Shown here one piece after another: positions 24,870 to 33,597 of a DNA stretch of 42,547 bases. Source of the DNA: Deltaproteobacteria bacterium. Its GTDB lineage: Bacteria; Myxococcota_A; Polyangia; Polyangiales; Polyangiaceae. Position 1 is the first letter of the stretch; each line of letters starts with the position of its first letter. Under the pieces are notes generated by a model. That model ran no database searches and was not told the origin of the DNA. It saw only the letters and a program-made list of their open reading frames with translations. The position numbers and the translations under genes are program-made. The stretch lies in the NCBI GenBank assembly GCA_016875405.1, contig VGRJ01000030.1, positions 1 through 42,547 of the forward strand, in the 5' to 3' direction.

Positions 24870-26081
24870 TCAAGGGCTAGCGGCTTCGACGAAGGGGGCC
24901 CCTGGCATGGCCTCGAGCGCGGTCAGCTTCGCGATGGTCGCCTGCTTCTTCGCGCTGTCCCACGGCGCATCCGAGAGCTCGTCGAGCGCGTACTCGCGAG
25001 TGCGGTAGGGCTCGAGGCTGGGCGGCATCGAGGCGAGGTTGGGCTCGACGCCTTCGCGGTAGAGCGCGCCTCGGAGCTCGCCGAGGAAGTAAGGCCCAGC
25101 GACGCCGCGGTCGCGGAGGGCCTTGCCGAAGAATCGAAGCGCGACGCGCGTCGTGCCACGGGCGAGGTCTCCCTTGAACCGAGTCCACGCAAGCGGCTCA
25201 CCGTCGGCCGCGTGCAGGTTCGCGTCGATGAGGTAACGGCCCGGCTCGCGGACGTCGACGCCGACCTCGAGCACGACGGCCCCGTCGACGAGCGAGTCGG
25301 TGGTCGCGCCCACGAAGCGCGCGGGCACCGCCGTCGCAGGCGTGTACGGAACCAGGAGGTGTCGCTTCACCGTGGTGTCGCCGACCAGGATCTCGGCGTC
25401 GAGGCGCAGCGTCGTCGGCTCCACGAGCCCCAGCTTGGCCGGCTCGAGGACCGCGACGAGCAGATCGCCCACCTCGCGCCCGCCGCGATGGATGAGGCGC
25501 GTGGCGCGCGCCGCACTCGCCGCGTCCATCGACGAGAGCCTGGTGAGAACAATCTCGCTCGTGCCGCCCGCTGAGAGGCTCACCGTCGCATGCCGCGGAG
25601 CTTCGGACCCCCCGTCGATGAAGCTCGCCACCACGACCACGAGCCGGGCCTCCTCATCGACGAGCCAGGCGCGGTCCGCGGTGAAGAGCACCTCTCGCTC
25701 ACCGAGGCCGGGGACGCGCTGCGGCCGCTCATGGCGCGCGTCGAAGTCGACGAGGCTCCGGTCTCCGCGGGCGATCGGGCGGCTCGTCGGCGGGTACACC
25801 GACGAGGCGAGGTACGTCTCGAGCGGCGTCGCTCCCCGCGCCGGCCTAGCCGCGCTCCGAGGAAGCGTGACGGTCGAGTCGGATGAAGGCTTCCCGTCGT
25901 GCGTCGCGCGCGCTGTCCCAGTTCCTATGTGCGCCGGAGCGCGCGTCGTTCCAAACTCTTGGTGCGCTAAGCCGAGCCTGGTGTCGCCGTCTCCGCGCGG
26001 GAAGAGCCAGCATGCCGCAAGCATCACGGCCAGCGGAACGAGCCGCCGCGCCCAGCGAGGACGTCGCGCCTCGCGGCCCAC
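24870..26081 (-). CDS. Lipoprotein of unknown function
   Basis: 403 residues from GTG 26081, which has an excellent Shine-Dalgarno (GGAGG, 7 nt) inside the upstream gene's end. The signal has an Arg-rich n-region and a clean lipobox MLAAC (Cys24). After a low-complexity stretch the rest appears beta-rich: a segment like DRAWLVDEEARLVVVVASF, then VVLEVGVDVREPGRYLIDANL followed by LARGTTRVALRFFGKALRDR, which resembles an immunoglobulin-like choice-of-anchor module that ends near residue 340. No enzyme motif was found. It is 3 nt downstream of the hydrolase-like lipoprotein gene, so the two are co-transcribed and probably localised together in the envelope. Confidence 0.82.
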   Translation of the reverse strand: MGREARRPRWARRLVPLAVMLAACWLFPRGDGDTRLGLAHQEFGTTRAPAHIGTGTARATHDGKPSSDSTVTLPRSAARPARGATPLETYLASSVYPPTSRPIARGDRSLVDFDARHERPQRVPGLGEREVLFTADRAWLVDEEARLVVVVASFIDGGSEAPRHATVSLSAGGTSEIVLTRLSSMDAASAARATRLIHRGGREVGDLLVAVLEPAKLGLVEPTTLRLDAEILVGDTTVKRHLLVPYTPATAVPARFVGATTDSLVDGAVVLEVGVDVREPGRYLIDANLHAADGEPLAWTRFKGDLARGTTRVALRFFGKALRDRGVAGPYFLGELRGALYREGVEPNLASMPPSLEPYRTREYALDELSDAPWDSAKKQATIAKLTALEAMPGAPFVEAASP

Positions 26082-26084
26082 GAT

Positions 26085-26999
26085 TCAGCCTCCGAGGAGC
26101 TCGATGCCGAGCAATTTCATGTCGCGGTGGTCGTGGTCGAAGCCACGGCAGTCGAAGGCCGGGACGTGGTTCGAGTAGTACGCTTCGTCGGCGAAGCACA
26201 TCCACGGATCGTCGTCCGGGATGTGGTAAGGCTCCGCGAGCCCGGCGGACGAATGCATTCCGACCGCGCCGTCGTTGGCGCCGCCCGCGAAGAAGTCGGG
26301 GTAGCTGCCGGTGTACCAGTACTCCTGGTAGCCGCCGATGCCGTAGAAGATGGCTCCGCCGGTGTCGTGATGGTTCCACGCCGGGCGATGATCGCTTGGT
26401 CCGACCGCTCCCGCGAGCGCGCACGACATGCCGACCATCTCGCCGACTTGCGACACGCCCGACGCGGCGAGCTCGCTGCCGCCCTCGTTGCTTGCGGTCG
26501 TGAACACCCACGCGACGTTCCAGCGGTCGTCGTCGTGGACGCTCAGCGCCTGCGAGATCACGGCCGCGCCGTTGCTGTATCCGTAAAGGTGGCAGAACCC
26601 TTCGCCCGAGCAGAACGCATCGAGCACTTCCGTCAGGTCGGCGACGGCGGTCGCCATGCTGTCCTGTTGACTGACCGGGGCATCCACGCTGACGAACCCA
26701 GGCCACTGGCCCGGCTGCCCGACGGACGACTTACCTCCGCCGCCGGTCGTGAAGCTCGTGCTGCACACGCCGCCGACGTGGATCACGTAGTCGATCGCCC
26801 CGTCGGTTGTCTGGAGCGTCGGCCCACCCAACGCCACGTCCTCGGCGCACTCGATCTCACCGCCTCCGCAGACCCGCTCGTCCTCGCGGGGCCCGCTCGG
26901 CGCGGTTCGCAGGGCACAGCCGGTCCCGAGGGTGCTCGCCGCGAGCGCCAGGGCGAGGGGCAGCGACAGCAGGCGAGTCGTGGAGTCGGAGCGCTTCAT
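26085..26999 (-). CDS. Alpha/beta-hydrolase-like lipoprotein
   Basis: 304 residues. The signal sequence ends at LGTGC (Cys28), so it is probably a lipoprotein. The nucleophile elbow GYSNGAAV (G-x-S-x-G) follows a helix and FCHLYGYSNG context typical of lipase/esterase folds. Candidate acid and His residues are in the last third (DDDPWM, NHVPAFDC and the final DHDHRDM). Many Cys residues (FCSGEGFCHLYG, VCSTSF) suggest disulfides and an extracytoplasmic location. The substrate is unknown. ATG 26999 is preceded by GAGGTGG; TTG 27002 is possible. A strong promoter-like sequence lies at 27059-27087, so this gene heads the unit with the unknown lipoprotein and possibly the IgGFc-type gene. Confidence 0.8.
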   Translation of the reverse strand: MKRSDSTTRLLSLPLALALAASTLGTGCALRTAPSGPREDERVCGGGEIECAEDVALGGPTLQTTDGAIDYVIHVGGVCSTSFTTGGGGKSSVGQPGQWPGFVSVDAPVSQQDSMATAVADLTEVLDAFCSGEGFCHLYGYSNGAAVISQALSVHDDDRWNVAWVFTTASNEGGSELAASGVSQVGEMVGMSCALAGAVGPSDHRPAWNHHDTGGAIFYGIGGYQEYWYTGSYPDFFAGGANDGAVGMHSSAGLAEPYHIPDDDPWMCFADEAYYSNHVPAFDCRGFDHDHRDMKLLGIELLGG

Positions 27000-27031
27000 C
27001 AACCACCTCTAAGACGCGGGTTTGGCATAAA

Positions 27032-27047
27032 AACCGGCCAGCCGGTT
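27032..27047 (-). promoter_or_regulatory. 5'-leader hairpin shared with the gene at 42046
   Basis: On the minus strand AACCGG-CTGG-CCGGTT is a perfect 6-bp hairpin with a 4-nt loop, followed by TTTATG. It lies between the promoter (27059-27087) and the start codon at 26999, so it would be in the mRNA leader. The stem plus U-run looks like a small intrinsic terminator or attenuator. The same core with the same loop occurs at 42008-42023 before another lipoprotein gene. Confidence 0.6.
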
Positions 27048-27058
27048 GAATTCATAAA

Positions 27059-27087
27059 ACGCTAGGGGCTTGTCGCGCGATTGTCAA
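27059..27087 (-). promoter_or_regulatory. Sigma70-type promoter for the hydrolase-like lipoprotein operon
   Basis: Minus strand TTGACA (27087-27082), 17-nt spacer, TAGCGT (27064-27059). The -35 box is a perfect consensus and the -10 box is a fair match with ideal spacing. Transcription would start near 27052 and give a leader of about 50 nt that contains the hairpin at 27032-27047. Confidence 0.65.
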
Positions 27088-27162
27088 TTCATAGGCGTGA
27101 GGTGACGCTCGGCGACGCGTTCGGTCGAGCGGCCTGGAAGGTGCGGGCCGGCGCGGGGCCCG

Positions 27163-29709
27163 TCAGGGCCGCGGGGTGGACCGTCGACGAAGCCGCACGA
27201 GGGCCGAGGGCATCACGAGCAGCGCGGTCGCGAGGCAGGCGATCTCGCCCGCCGCAGCGGCGACCCCGAAGCTTCGGATCGCCTGGTTGACCGACAGCGT
27301 CAGCGCGATGTAGCCGAGCATGGTGGTGAGCGAGCAGAGGACAACCGCGCCTCCCGTCTCGCGGACGGCGCGGACCATATCCGTCTGCCCATCCTCCTCG
27401 TAGCGCTTCAGCACGTTGACGGCGTAGTCAGAGCCGACGCCCAAGGTGATCGGAAGCGCGATGAAGTTGAGGAAATTGAGCTTCGATGCCTCAAGCGCGA
27501 GGCCCCCCTCGCTCCAGGGCCACCGCGAGCGAGCGATCGCGAGCACGGCCACCGTCCAGAGGAACCCTAAAACCACCGAGCCCACGATCCAGAAGGCACC
27601 TGTACGGCCTCGAAACGCAACCACCACGAGGAGCACGGTCAGCAGCAGCGACGCCAAGATTGCGCGCGGCGCGTCCTCGACGATGGCCTGGATCATGTCC
27701 GCGAAGATCACGCTCCGCCCGCTGCCCTCGACGACCGAGCCGTCCGGCAGCTCGGTTCGACGGAAGCTCGCGGCCCACTCGATGAGGTAGCGCGCGTCCC
27801 AGACGCTCCGCCCCTTCGCGGGCTCGAGGTAGACGAGCTTGCCGCGTGTCCCGTCCGCCTCGGTGAACGGCCGCGCGACCGCGTCGGGGAGGTCGTCGAC
27901 GCCGAGCGTCCGCAAGGTGCGGGTCGGCACGAGGTCATCGAGCTTCTTCCAGTCCTCCTCGCCGATGAAGCCCTTCGCGTGAGCTCGCTCGAGGAGCGCC
28001 CTCGTCGACCGAAGCTTCTCGAGCTTCTGTTCTTGGTCGGCGGGGAGGAGCGAGTACACGGTCACCACGCGCGCGAACGGTGGTGTGGCGGCGCCATCGC
28101 GGCGGCGCTCGAGCTCGGCGGCGAGCGGCTTCACCTGCTCGAGTCGGTCGACGGCGAGGGCGATCCCGTCGAGTCCGAGGCTCGGGAGCAAGCCATTCGC
28201 GAGCCCCATCAAGCGCCGCGCCTCCGACGGTCTGTCCATCGGCGCGTTGTCGACGTTGCGCATGTTGTATTCCATCGGGTCGTTCGCGACGTAGCGCCAC
28301 GCGAGCGCCGCCGACGCGAGCGTCACCCCGAGCCCGACGAGAAGCACCGCGCCCGAGGCTCGCTCGACGAGCCACGCGAAGGGGCGCCCGTAGAGCGCAT
28401 TGCCTCGAGCGGCGAGGCCGCGGTTGGGGTCGATGGGCAAGATGCGCTCGGAGGCGACGAGCAGCGCCGGCATGAGGAGGAACGTCGCGAGCCAGCACAT
28501 CAGCATGCCCGTCCCGCCGATCACTCCGAAGTGCTTGAAGCCTCGGAAGTCCGTGATCGCGAGCGAGCCGTAGGCGGCGGTCGCGGCCGCCGCCGCGGTG
28601 AGCGTGCCCTCCCACGTCCCCTGGTGAGCCTCATGGATGCTCTCGGGGACGGCCTGCGTTCGGCGCGCCTCGAGATAACGCGCCATGTACAGGATGCCGA
28701 AGTTGATGCCGTTGCCGACGACGATGCTGAACGAGAAGCCGGTCGACTGATCGAGGTAGCCGATGGTGAGGTAGGCGAGGCCGAAGGTGAAGCTTGCGCC
28801 CGTCGCGACCGTGAGCCCCATCGCGAGGAGCGTGCGGACGCGGAGGAAGTACAGCAGTACGACCGCGAGCACGAGGCCGACGCCCCACAGCCCGACGTGG
28901 GTCGAGTCGCGGACGATTTGTTGATGGACCTCGGCCGAGGTGAGGAGGTCGCCCGTGAAGCCGACCCGGAGGTTCGGATCGAAGCGCTTCGGCTCGAGCT
29001 TGTCGATCGCCTCCTTCGCGAGCGCCTGCAAGCGCGCGGAGGCCGCGGCGTCGCCCGAGGAGAGAGGCGTGAGCACACGGATCGCGGCCACGTGCTTCGT
29101 CGTGTCGAGGTAATAGCCTCCGGGGTAGCTCGCCGTCGCGGCGTCGAGCTTGCCCTTGTCTTTGCCTGCGCGCTCCTCGATTCGCGCGCGGAGAGAGGCC
29201 TCGTCGAGCGCCGTCGGCGGCTCGTCGTCGTCGTCGAGCAGCGCGCCGCTGCGCTTCGCGACCTCGTACTCGTAGCGCTCCTCGATCTCGCGGTGGGCCT
29301 CGTCGACGAACTCGAGCGGCGCGTAGAGGAGCTTGTGTTCCTCGAAGAACGCCTGGGTCGCTTGCACTCCCGAGTCGACCGAGCCGACGAGCTCCTTCGG
29401 CAGCGCGGCAAGGGCAGGGGACGCCGCGTCGACGAAGCGCTTCAGTCCTTCATCGTCGCTGCCCTCGGCGATCACGACGAAGGTCGAGGTTGAAGGCAAG
29501 CGGCGCTTCACCTCCTCGGCGACGACCACGCTCCGCTTGCCGCTCGGGAGGAGATCCCCGAGGCCCGTGCGGAGGGTGAGGCGCGTCGCGAGGGCGAGCG
29601 AGCAGAGCGCCGCGAGCAGCGTGACGCCGACGACGTGCCACGGGCGCGCGAGCTGGAGCTCGGCGAGCCGCGCGAGCAGCGAAGCGGCTGGGCCCCGCGG
29701 CGTGTTCAT
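27163..29709 (-). CDS. RND superfamily (MMPL / HpnN-like) exporter
   Basis: 848 residues with the RND layout: one N-terminal membrane segment (about 20-38), a large periplasmic loop of about 210 residues, a membrane block (five to six segments), a second loop, and a second membrane block ending near the C-terminus. LGDLLPSGKRSVVVAEEV after the first segment, SIVVGNGINFGILYMARYLE and ITLGVGSDYAVNVLKRYEE are typical of the MMPL/hopanoid-RND (HpnN) group, whose members move lipids or hydrophobic molecules across the inner membrane using the proton gradient. The cargo here is unknown. ATG 29709 is chosen; GTG 29715 would overlap the upstream TGA as GTGA. It is directly coupled to the M13 peptidase gene, with no RND partner (membrane fusion protein) in the window. 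Confidence 0.92.
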   Translation of the reverse strand: MNTPRGPAASLLARLAELQLARPWHVVGVTLLAALCSLALATRLTLRTGLGDLLPSGKRSVVVAEEVKRRLPSTSTFVVIAEGSDDEGLKRFVDAASPALAALPKELVGSVDSGVQATQAFFEEHKLLYAPLEFVDEAHREIEERYEYEVAKRSGALLDDDDEPPTALDEASLRARIEERAGKDKGKLDAATASYPGGYYLDTTKHVAAIRVLTPLSSGDAAASARLQALAKEAIDKLEPKRFDPNLRVGFTGDLLTSAEVHQQIVRDSTHVGLWGVGLVLAVVLLYFLRVRTLLAMGLTVATGASFTFGLAYLTIGYLDQSTGFSFSIVVGNGINFGILYMARYLEARRTQAVPESIHEAHQGTWEGTLTAAAAATAAYGSLAITDFRGFKHFGVIGGTGMLMCWLATFLLMPALLVASERILPIDPNRGLAARGNALYGRPFAWLVERASGAVLLVGLGVTLASAALAWRYVANDPMEYNMRNVDNAPMDRPSEARRLMGLANGLLPSLGLDGIALAVDRLEQVKPLAAELERRRDGAATPPFARVVTVYSLLPADQEQKLEKLRSTRALLERAHAKGFIGEEDWKKLDDLVPTRTLRTLGVDDLPDAVARPFTEADGTRGKLVYLEPAKGRSVWDARYLIEWAASFRRTELPDGSVVEGSGRSVIFADMIQAIVEDAPRAILASLLLTVLLVVVAFRGRTGAFWIVGSVVLGFLWTVAVLAIARSRWPWSEGGLALEASKLNFLNFIALPITLGVGSDYAVNVLKRYEEDGQTDMVRAVRETGGAVVLCSLTTMLGYIALTLSVNQAIRSFGVAAAAGEIACLATALLVMPSALVRLRRRSTPRP

Positions 29710-29711
29710 GG

Positions 29712-31910
29712 TCACCAGACCGTGCAGCTCGTCTTCGGGCGCATCGCCGTGCCTTCGGTGCACTGGAATGCCTCCGCAAAGGCGGGCAGGTTGCGGACCG
29801 ACCCGTTCACGCGCCAGCGCGGGTGCGAGTGCGGATCGGTCGCCGCGCGGAGCTTCGTGAGCTCATCGGTCTGCTTGCTGCACCAGACCTGACCGAGCGA
29901 GAGAAAGAGCTGCTGACGCTCATCGAAGCCCTCGGCGTTCAGCACCTCGCCGGCACCCTCGCGCATCGCCGTGAGCGCCATGTACGCGAGCATGAGCCCC
30001 GCGTTGTCGGCGATGTTCTCGCCGAGCGTGAGCTTGCCGTTCTGCTTGACGCCGGGGAGGACCTCGTAGCCCGCGTACTGCTCGTCGATGCATCCCGCCC
30101 GCTCGTCGAATTGCTTGCGCACGTCGGGCTGCCACCAGCTGCGAAGGTTCCCGTCGCCGTCGTACTGCGAGCCCTGGTCATCGAAGCCGTGGGTGAGCTC
30201 GTGACCGACGACCATGCCGATCGAGCCGAGGTTGACCGCGAGCGACGCCTTGGGCGAGTAGAACGGGGGCTGCAAGATCCCCGCGGGGAACACCATCTGG
30301 TTCTTGTTGGGGTCGTAGTATGCGTTGACCGTCTGCGGCGGCATGTACCACTCGCCGCGATCGACGGGGCGCTCGACCTTGGCGAGTCGACGCTCGAAAT
30401 CGTAGGCCGCCGCGCCGAGCACGTTGCGACCGTACGCCGTACGCTCCACCGCGAACGGATAGTCGAGCCAGCGGTCGGGATAGCCGACGAGGTACTCCAT
30501 CTTGACGAGCTTCGCCTTCGCCTGCGCGCGCGTCGCGTCATCCATCCAGGTGAGCGCGGGGAGCCGTTTGTCGAGCGCGTCTCGGATGGCCTTCAGCATG
30601 CTCCGGACGTCCTCCTTGCTCTCGGGGAGGAAGCGCTTCGCGACGTAGGACTTGCCGAGGAGCTCGCCGAGCGAGGTGTCCACCGAAGCGACGCAGCGCT
30701 TCCAGCGAGGCTTCTGCTCCTTTTGGCCGGTGATCTTTTGCACCAGTCGGAAGCCCTCTTCGTCGAAGGCCTTGGGGAGCGCGTCCGACATGCCGTGCAA
30801 CACGTGCCAGCGGAGGTAGCTCGCGAGCTCCTCGGGGCTCGCGTCGGCGAGGACGGTGTTCAGGCCGTTGAAGAACGCGACGCTCGTGACGTTGATCTTC
30901 GTGAATTTCGTGACGCCCAGCGTCGGGTACTGCGCGCGCTCAGCGAGCGCGTCGAGGTAGGCCTGGTAATCGAAGCGCTTGCTGCGCTCGGAGAGCCCGG
31001 CGCGGTCGATCCGGTTGTACATCCCCTGTGGATCACGGCGCTCGACCCGCGTCTTCGAGATCGAGGCGAGCGCCTTCTCGAGCTTCACGACCTGCTCGGC
31101 CGCGCGCGTCGACTCGTCGGCTCCGAGGCCCGCGAGCCGCAGCATCGCGGCGACGTGCCCTTGGTAGTAAGCGAGGACATCGGCGTACTTTGCGTCGAGG
31201 TAATAGTCGCGATCGGGGAGGCCGAGTCCATCCTGGTCGGCGTGCGCGATCATGGTCGTCGCGTCCTTGTCGTCAGGGCCGCTCGTGATCGAGAAGAGCG
31301 GATGAAGGCCGGCACGGTGCATGTCGGCGATGAGCCTCTCGAGCGTCTCGGCCGCGACCTGCGTCGGAGCCTCCGTCTCCGGTAGCGCCTTGCCCTTCGT
31401 CGATCCTTTGCCCTTCGCCGCGCTCGTGCCGCTGCGTGCACCCGCGCGCTCGACGAGGCGCACGCGGCGCAGCTGCTCGATGCGCGCGAGGAGCGGCTTG
31501 ACGGGTTCGAGTCCGCCGCGCTCGATCGCCGCCTCGTCGACGCACGATGCGTAGTAGTCGCCGAGCTTCCGCTCGTCCGCCGTCGCGCCCGACGCGGCGA
31601 GCCGCTCGAGGATTTCTCTCAAGTCCTCCTCGTTGCGCTTCTGGATCTCGCTGAAGCTCCGCATCCAGCGAGGCTGATCGCCGGGGATCGCGGTGTTCTT
31701 GATCCAGTTGCCGCAGGCAAATTGATAGAAGTCAACGCATGGGTCGGCGCTCCGGTCGAGCGCCTGCGAGTCGAGCCCGATCTCGGCGAGGCTCACTGCC
31801 TTCACGCGCGGCCCGCCCGATTTCGGCGCTTGTGGGGGTGGGGCGCAGGCGACGAGGAGCGCGGTGGCGCCGAGGGCGACCGAGGAGGACGTGCGTCGTA
31901 CGAGGGTCAT
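29712..31910 (-). CDS. M13 family zinc metallopeptidase (neprilysin/PepO type), lipoprotein
   Basis: 732 residues. The signal ends in the lipobox LLVAC (Cys22), followed by a short Pro-rich spacer. The M13 N-terminal domain starts at DPCVDFYQFACGNW, and the catalytic domain has NAYYDPNKNQMVFPAG, the zinc site VGHELTHGFDDQG (HELTH at about 570-574) and the third ligand Glu in GENIADNAG (about 630), all intact. It cleaves short peptides and should act outside the inner membrane. A Gly/Ser/Thr/Lys-rich insert (about 150-170, TSAAKGKGSTKGKA) is unusual for the family. ATG 31910 gives the signal peptide; the frame runs on to 33176 but that part is antisense to aspartate kinase. It is coupled to the RND gene downstream. 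Confidence 0.95.
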   Translation of the reverse strand: MTLVRRTSSSVALGATALLVACAPPPQAPKSGGPRVKAVSLAEIGLDSQALDRSADPCVDFYQFACGNWIKNTAIPGDQPRWMRSFSEIQKRNEEDLREILERLAASGATADERKLGDYYASCVDEAAIERGGLEPVKPLLARIEQLRRVRLVERAGARSGTSAAKGKGSTKGKALPETEAPTQVAAETLERLIADMHRAGLHPLFSITSGPDDKDATTMIAHADQDGLGLPDRDYYLDAKYADVLAYYQGHVAAMLRLAGLGADESTRAAEQVVKLEKALASISKTRVERRDPQGMYNRIDRAGLSERSKRFDYQAYLDALAERAQYPTLGVTKFTKINVTSVAFFNGLNTVLADASPEELASYLRWHVLHGMSDALPKAFDEEGFRLVQKITGQKEQKPRWKRCVASVDTSLGELLGKSYVAKRFLPESKEDVRSMLKAIRDALDKRLPALTWMDDATRAQAKAKLVKMEYLVGYPDRWLDYPFAVERTAYGRNVLGAAAYDFERRLAKVERPVDRGEWYMPPQTVNAYYDPNKNQMVFPAGILQPPFYSPKASLAVNLGSIGMVVGHELTHGFDDQGSQYDGDGNLRSWWQPDVRKQFDERAGCIDEQYAGYEVLPGVKQNGKLTLGENIADNAGLMLAYMALTAMREGAGEVLNAEGFDERQQLFLSLGQVWCSKQTDELTKLRAATDPHSHPRWRVNGSVRNLPAFAEAFQCTEGTAMRPKTSCTVW

Positions 31911-32027
31911 GGCTGGCCGAGGCGTAGCAGAGTCGGCGGCCCCGCGGAACGGTGGGGGGCGTGGGCGGCGCGGCGGCACGAATGACGCTTGCCATGGCCA
32001 TCCGAAGGAGCAAGAACCGCGAGCGCG

Positions 32028-33350
32028 ATGCTGGTGATGAAGTTCGGCGGGAGCTCGGTCGCGAACCGGGCGCAGATCGAGAAGGTGCGTGAGATCGTCC
32101 GGCGCCGGAGCCCGCGTCGGCCGCTCGTCGTCTCCTCGGCGCACAAGGGGATCACCGATGCGCTCGTCGCTGCGGCGCGCGCGGCGGCGGCGGGTCACCA
32201 TGACCCCGACTCGGTGATCGAGCGGCAGCGCGCGATCTCGCGTGAGCTCGGCTGCGACGACGCGCTCCTCGAGCCGCTCTACGCGGAGCTCAGGGATTTG
32301 CTGCGAGGCGTGCACCTCGTGAAGGAGCTCTCGCCACGAAGTCTCGACTACCTGTCGAGCTTCGGCGAGCGGATGAGCGTCCGCTGCATCGCCGACTTCT
32401 TCACGCGCACCGGGCTCCCGGCCGACCCTCACGACGTGTTCGATCTCGGCTTCGTCACCGACTCGCGCTTCGGCGGAGCGCGCCCTCTCCCGGGCTTCTC
32501 GGAGCGCGCGAAGGCCGCGGTCGCGAAGCTGCCGACGGATCGGATCCCGATCGTCACGGGCTTCATTGGCAAGAACGAGCGCGGCGAGATCACGACGGTG
32601 GGGCGCAACGGGAGCGACCTCACGGCGACGCTGCTCGGCGCGGCGCTCGACGCGGAGGAGGTCGAGATCTGGAGCGACACCGACGGCGTCATGACCGCGG
32701 ACCCGCGCCTCGTGCCGAGCGCGCGGAACATCCCGCACATGCGCTTCGACGAGGCCGCCGAGCTCGCCTACTTCGGGAGTCGCGTCCTGCACCCGTCGAC
32801 GCTCTTGCCGGCGATGGCGCAGCGCATCCCCGTGCGCGTACTCAACACGAACCGACCCGAACACCCCGGCACGGTCATCGAGGAGGCGACGCCGCCGAAC
32901 CCGCACCCGGCGACGAGCATCGCGTACACCGAGGACCAGGCGGTCGTGACCATCGCCTCGACGCGCATGTTCGGCGAGGTCGGGTTCCTCGGCGAGGTCT
33001 TCGCTGCCTGCGCCCGCCACGAGGTGGTCGTTGACATGGTCGCGACCTCCGAGGTCAGCATTTCGCTCACGGCCAAGCGCACGCCCGCCCTCGAGCGGAC
33101 GGTGGACGAGCTGCGGGCGCTCGGGGATGTCGAGGTTCGCGACGGGCGCACGGTCCTCGTCGTCGTCGGTCAACACTTGGCGACGCGGCCGGGCGTCGCA
33201 GCCGAGATCCTACGCGCCGTCGGAGACGCCGGCGTCAACGTCGAGATGATCGGCTACGCGGCGGGCTCGATCAACCTGTCGATGGTGGTGGCGGACGCCG
33301 CCGTCGCGAAGGCCGTTGAGACGCTCCACCGAACGCTCTTCGACGGGTGA
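32028..33350 (+). CDS. lysC: Aspartate kinase (monofunctional, with two C-terminal ACT domains)
   Basis: 440 residues. MKFGGSS (residues 4-10) is the ATP/Asp-binding Lys motif; [25 protein letters not shown] and the [13 protein letters not shown] segment (about 210-225) complete the kinase domain. The C-terminal 140 residues contain two ACT modules ([17 protein letters not shown] and [19 protein letters not shown]), so feedback inhibition by lysine or threonine is likely. It phosphorylates aspartate at the entry to Lys/Thr/Met and diaminopimelate synthesis. ATG 32028 gives the family N-terminus; ATG 32037 is also possible, and AAGGAG lies 17 nt before 32028. It stands alone, divergent from the M13 gene, with a strong hairpin after its stop. 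Confidence 0.95.
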   Translation: MLVMKFGGSSVANRAQIEKVREIVRRRSPRRPLVVSSAHKGITDALVAAARAAAAGHHDPDSVIERQRAISRELGCDDALLEPLYAELRDLLRGVHLVKELSPRSLDYLSSFGERMSVRCIADFFTRTGLPADPHDVFDLGFVTDSRFGGARPLPGFSERAKAAVAKLPTDRIPIVTGFIGKNERGEITTVGRNGSDLTATLLGAALDAEEVEIWSDTDGVMTADPRLVPSARNIPHMRFDEAAELAYFGSRVLHPSTLLPAMAQRIPVRVLNTNRPEHPGTVIEEATPPNPHPATSIAYTEDQAVVTIASTRMFGEVGFLGEVFAACARHEVVVDMVATSEVSISLTAKRTPALERTVDELRALGDVEVRDGRTVLVVVGQHLATRPGVAAEILRAVGDAGVNVEMIGYAAGSINLSMVVADAAVAKAVETLHRTLFDG

Positions 33351-33363
33351 CCGTCCCCCCGCT

Positions 33364-33424
33364 CGGATCGCGATCCGATCGGCGAGGCCAATGGCGGATC
33401 TCGTTCCGCCATAACTTCAGTTAT
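33364..33424. other. Cluster of three inverted repeats after the aspartate kinase gene
   Basis: CGGATCG-CGATCCG (33364-33377) is a 14-bp perfect palindrome. ATGGCGGA-TCTCGT-TCCGCCAT (33391-33412) is an 8-bp stem with a 6-nt loop. ATAACT-TC-AGTTAT (33411-33424) follows and runs into TTTCGTT. The middle stem could end lysC transcription, though the T-run is broken. The repeats could also be regulator sites for the kinase/FHA locus downstream. Confidence 0.5.
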
Positions 33425-33597
33425 TTCGTTCATTCCTGAATGGTCTTCGGCTGGCCCGCATCTCGCTTTGGGCATGGCCGAAAGGACCGCTTCAGCCACT
33501 GCCTCGACGCGACGCCTCGGGTCTGAGCCTGCCTCGGCTCGCCGCCGACGCCTCGCTCGTCGACCTCTTTCTCGCGGAGGCGCGCTACTCGGCGACG

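Noticed and set aside
27157-27170. GGCCC-TGAC-GGGCC hairpin at the RND gene stop as terminator
   Set aside because: Only 5 bp and no T-run; GC-rich DNA makes such stems by chance.
27979-29493. 504-residue plus-strand frame opposite the RND gene
   Set aside because: Charged low-complexity shadow; the RND frame has clear membrane segments.
29823-31385. 520-residue plus-strand frame opposite the M13 gene
   Set aside because: The M13 zinc motifs are on the other strand; this frame has no family features.
31911-33176. N-terminal extension of the M13 peptidase frame to 33176
   Set aside because: That part is antisense to aspartate kinase; the signal peptide and lipobox start at 31910.
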